Shown here one piece after another: positions 63,701-64,000 of a DNA stretch of 64,000 nucleotides; position 1 is the stretch's first letter; each line of letters starts with the position of its first letter. The translations under genes were made by a program, and so were the position numbers. This DNA comes from Shewanella eurypsychrophilus (GTDB taxonomy: Bacteria > Pseudomonadota > Gammaproteobacteria > Enterobacterales > Shewanellaceae). The DNA lies in the NCBI RefSeq assembly GCF_007004545.3, contig NZ_CP045503.2, forward strand, positions 652,501-716,500. Direction: 5' to 3'. Below the pieces are notes generated by a model. The model made no database searches, was not told where the DNA came from, and saw nothing but the letters and a program-made list of their open reading frames with translations.

Positions 63701-64000
63701 TTACATTGCAGCCAGAGCAGGTTCGAACCAAGAATTACGACTTTGCTTTTTCGGTTTCCTCTTAACCAAATAGGCTAGATATTGAGGATCGAATGGCGTG
63801 GCAGCACTCCTGATTTTCACATGTCTCTTTATCGGCGTTTGAGCTATCTGAACCAGATTAAAATGGCAGTCCATGTTGGCGATTTTCTGCCAGCCGTGGA
63901 ATTGCCACCCACCTATGCGATTCATGTAGTATTTTCGACGTACCCAGTCTTTGCTTTTCGTTAGGTGACGCCTTACCGCCCATCGCCATAACAACCAGAA
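63701..64000 (-). CDS. Group II intron reverse transcriptase/maturase, C-terminal fragment
   Basis: Only the last 100 or so residues are in the window; the frame is open at its edge. It matches the maturase X/C-terminal segment of intron-encoded proteins: WRWAVRRHLTKSKDWVRRKYY, an aromatic GGWQFHGW, and the hallmark TPIKRHVKIRSAATPFDPQY. It ends shortly after with SWFEPALAAM and lacks the HNH endonuclease continuation seen in some relatives. It assists splicing and retro-mobility of its intron. Confidence 0.88.
   Translation of the reverse strand, partial: FWLLWRWAVRRHLTKSKDWVRRKYYMNRIGGWQFHGWQKIANMDCHFNLVQIAQTPIKRHVKIRSAATPFDPQYLAYLVKRKPKKQSRNSWFEPALAAM

Larger units (their letters stand above)
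63585..64000 (-). mobile_element. Group II intron, 3' part (continues past window)
   Basis: On the minus strand the maturase C-terminus is followed by a canonical domain V (63626-63659) and a domain VI-like hairpin (GGCGGCACTT/AAGTGCCGCC, about 63594-63618). The 3' end is TATCCGAC at 63585-63592, whose unpaired A is seven bases from the end, as for a branch point. The 5' part lies outside the window. Confidence 0.85.

Noticed and set aside
63720..63729. GGTTCGAACC resembling a tRNA T-arm
   Set aside because: It is inside the maturase coding region and no acceptor or anticodon stem surrounds it.

Overview
The window looks like chromosome of a marine gammaproteobacterium, most likely Shewanella. 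I base this on the gene content: an aroQ-accB-accC cluster, a Psr/Phs sulfur-respiration operon with a TtrSR-type two-component system, a Shewanella-type Old Yellow Enzyme, many TonB-dependent receptors, DUF3012 and DUF3108 proteins, frequent TTG starts, and dispersed intergenic repeats. This is recognition from memory; no database search was run.

Layout. 1-2.2 kb: a 5'-truncated unknown gene, two direct copies of a long dispersed repeat, and a small membrane protein with a HEPN-like C-terminus. 2.3-7.9 kb: a large periplasmic-sensing HD-GYP protein, then an Omp85-type barrel and a DUF3108 protein. 7.9-11 kb (minus strand): accC, accB, aroQ and arfB. 11-12.2 kb: a MITE-like element, a SpoIIAA-like protein and a DUF3012 lipoprotein. 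12.3-19 kb: a heavy-metal RND efflux operon with a His/Cys-rich leader gene. 19.5-24.6 kb: a giant lipoprotein with Asp-rich calcium-type repeats. 25-30.7 kb: an internally duplicated lipoprotein followed by a TonB-dependent receptor, probably a partner pair. 30.9-33 kb: a two-lobed retropepsin-like protease and a murein endopeptidase (mepA).

33-36.1 kb (minus strand) holds the most unusual gene: one polypeptide carrying a NifS-type cysteine desulfurase, an ETHE1-like metallo-beta-lactamase (persulfide dioxygenase type) domain and a C-terminal rhodanese. Next to it is an exported DUF442-like phosphatase. 36.2-41.3 kb: small housekeeping and unknown genes (YhcH, patatin, LON-domain, pseudouridine synthase) and a GC-rich field of triloop hairpins. 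41.3-42.3 kb: gene-free and repeat-rich. 42.3-48 kb: a PhoD-like phosphatase, a HAD hydrolase and a 991-aa exported alkaline-phosphatase-superfamily protein. 48-52 kb: an SDR, a RegB/RegA-like redox two-component pair and a GAF-GGDEF cyclase. 52-56.3 kb: an OprC/NosA-like (copper) receptor, a LysR regulator and a divergent Old Yellow Enzyme. 56.4-63.1 kb: a TtrR/TtrS-like pair beside psrA-psrB-psrC, a sulfur-compound respiratory reductase.

The window ends in the 3' part of a group II intron (minus strand): maturase C-terminus, a canonical 34-nt domain V and domain VI. It appears to have inserted into a copy of the same repeat family seen at the left end. No tRNA, rRNA, CRISPR or prophage was recognised.
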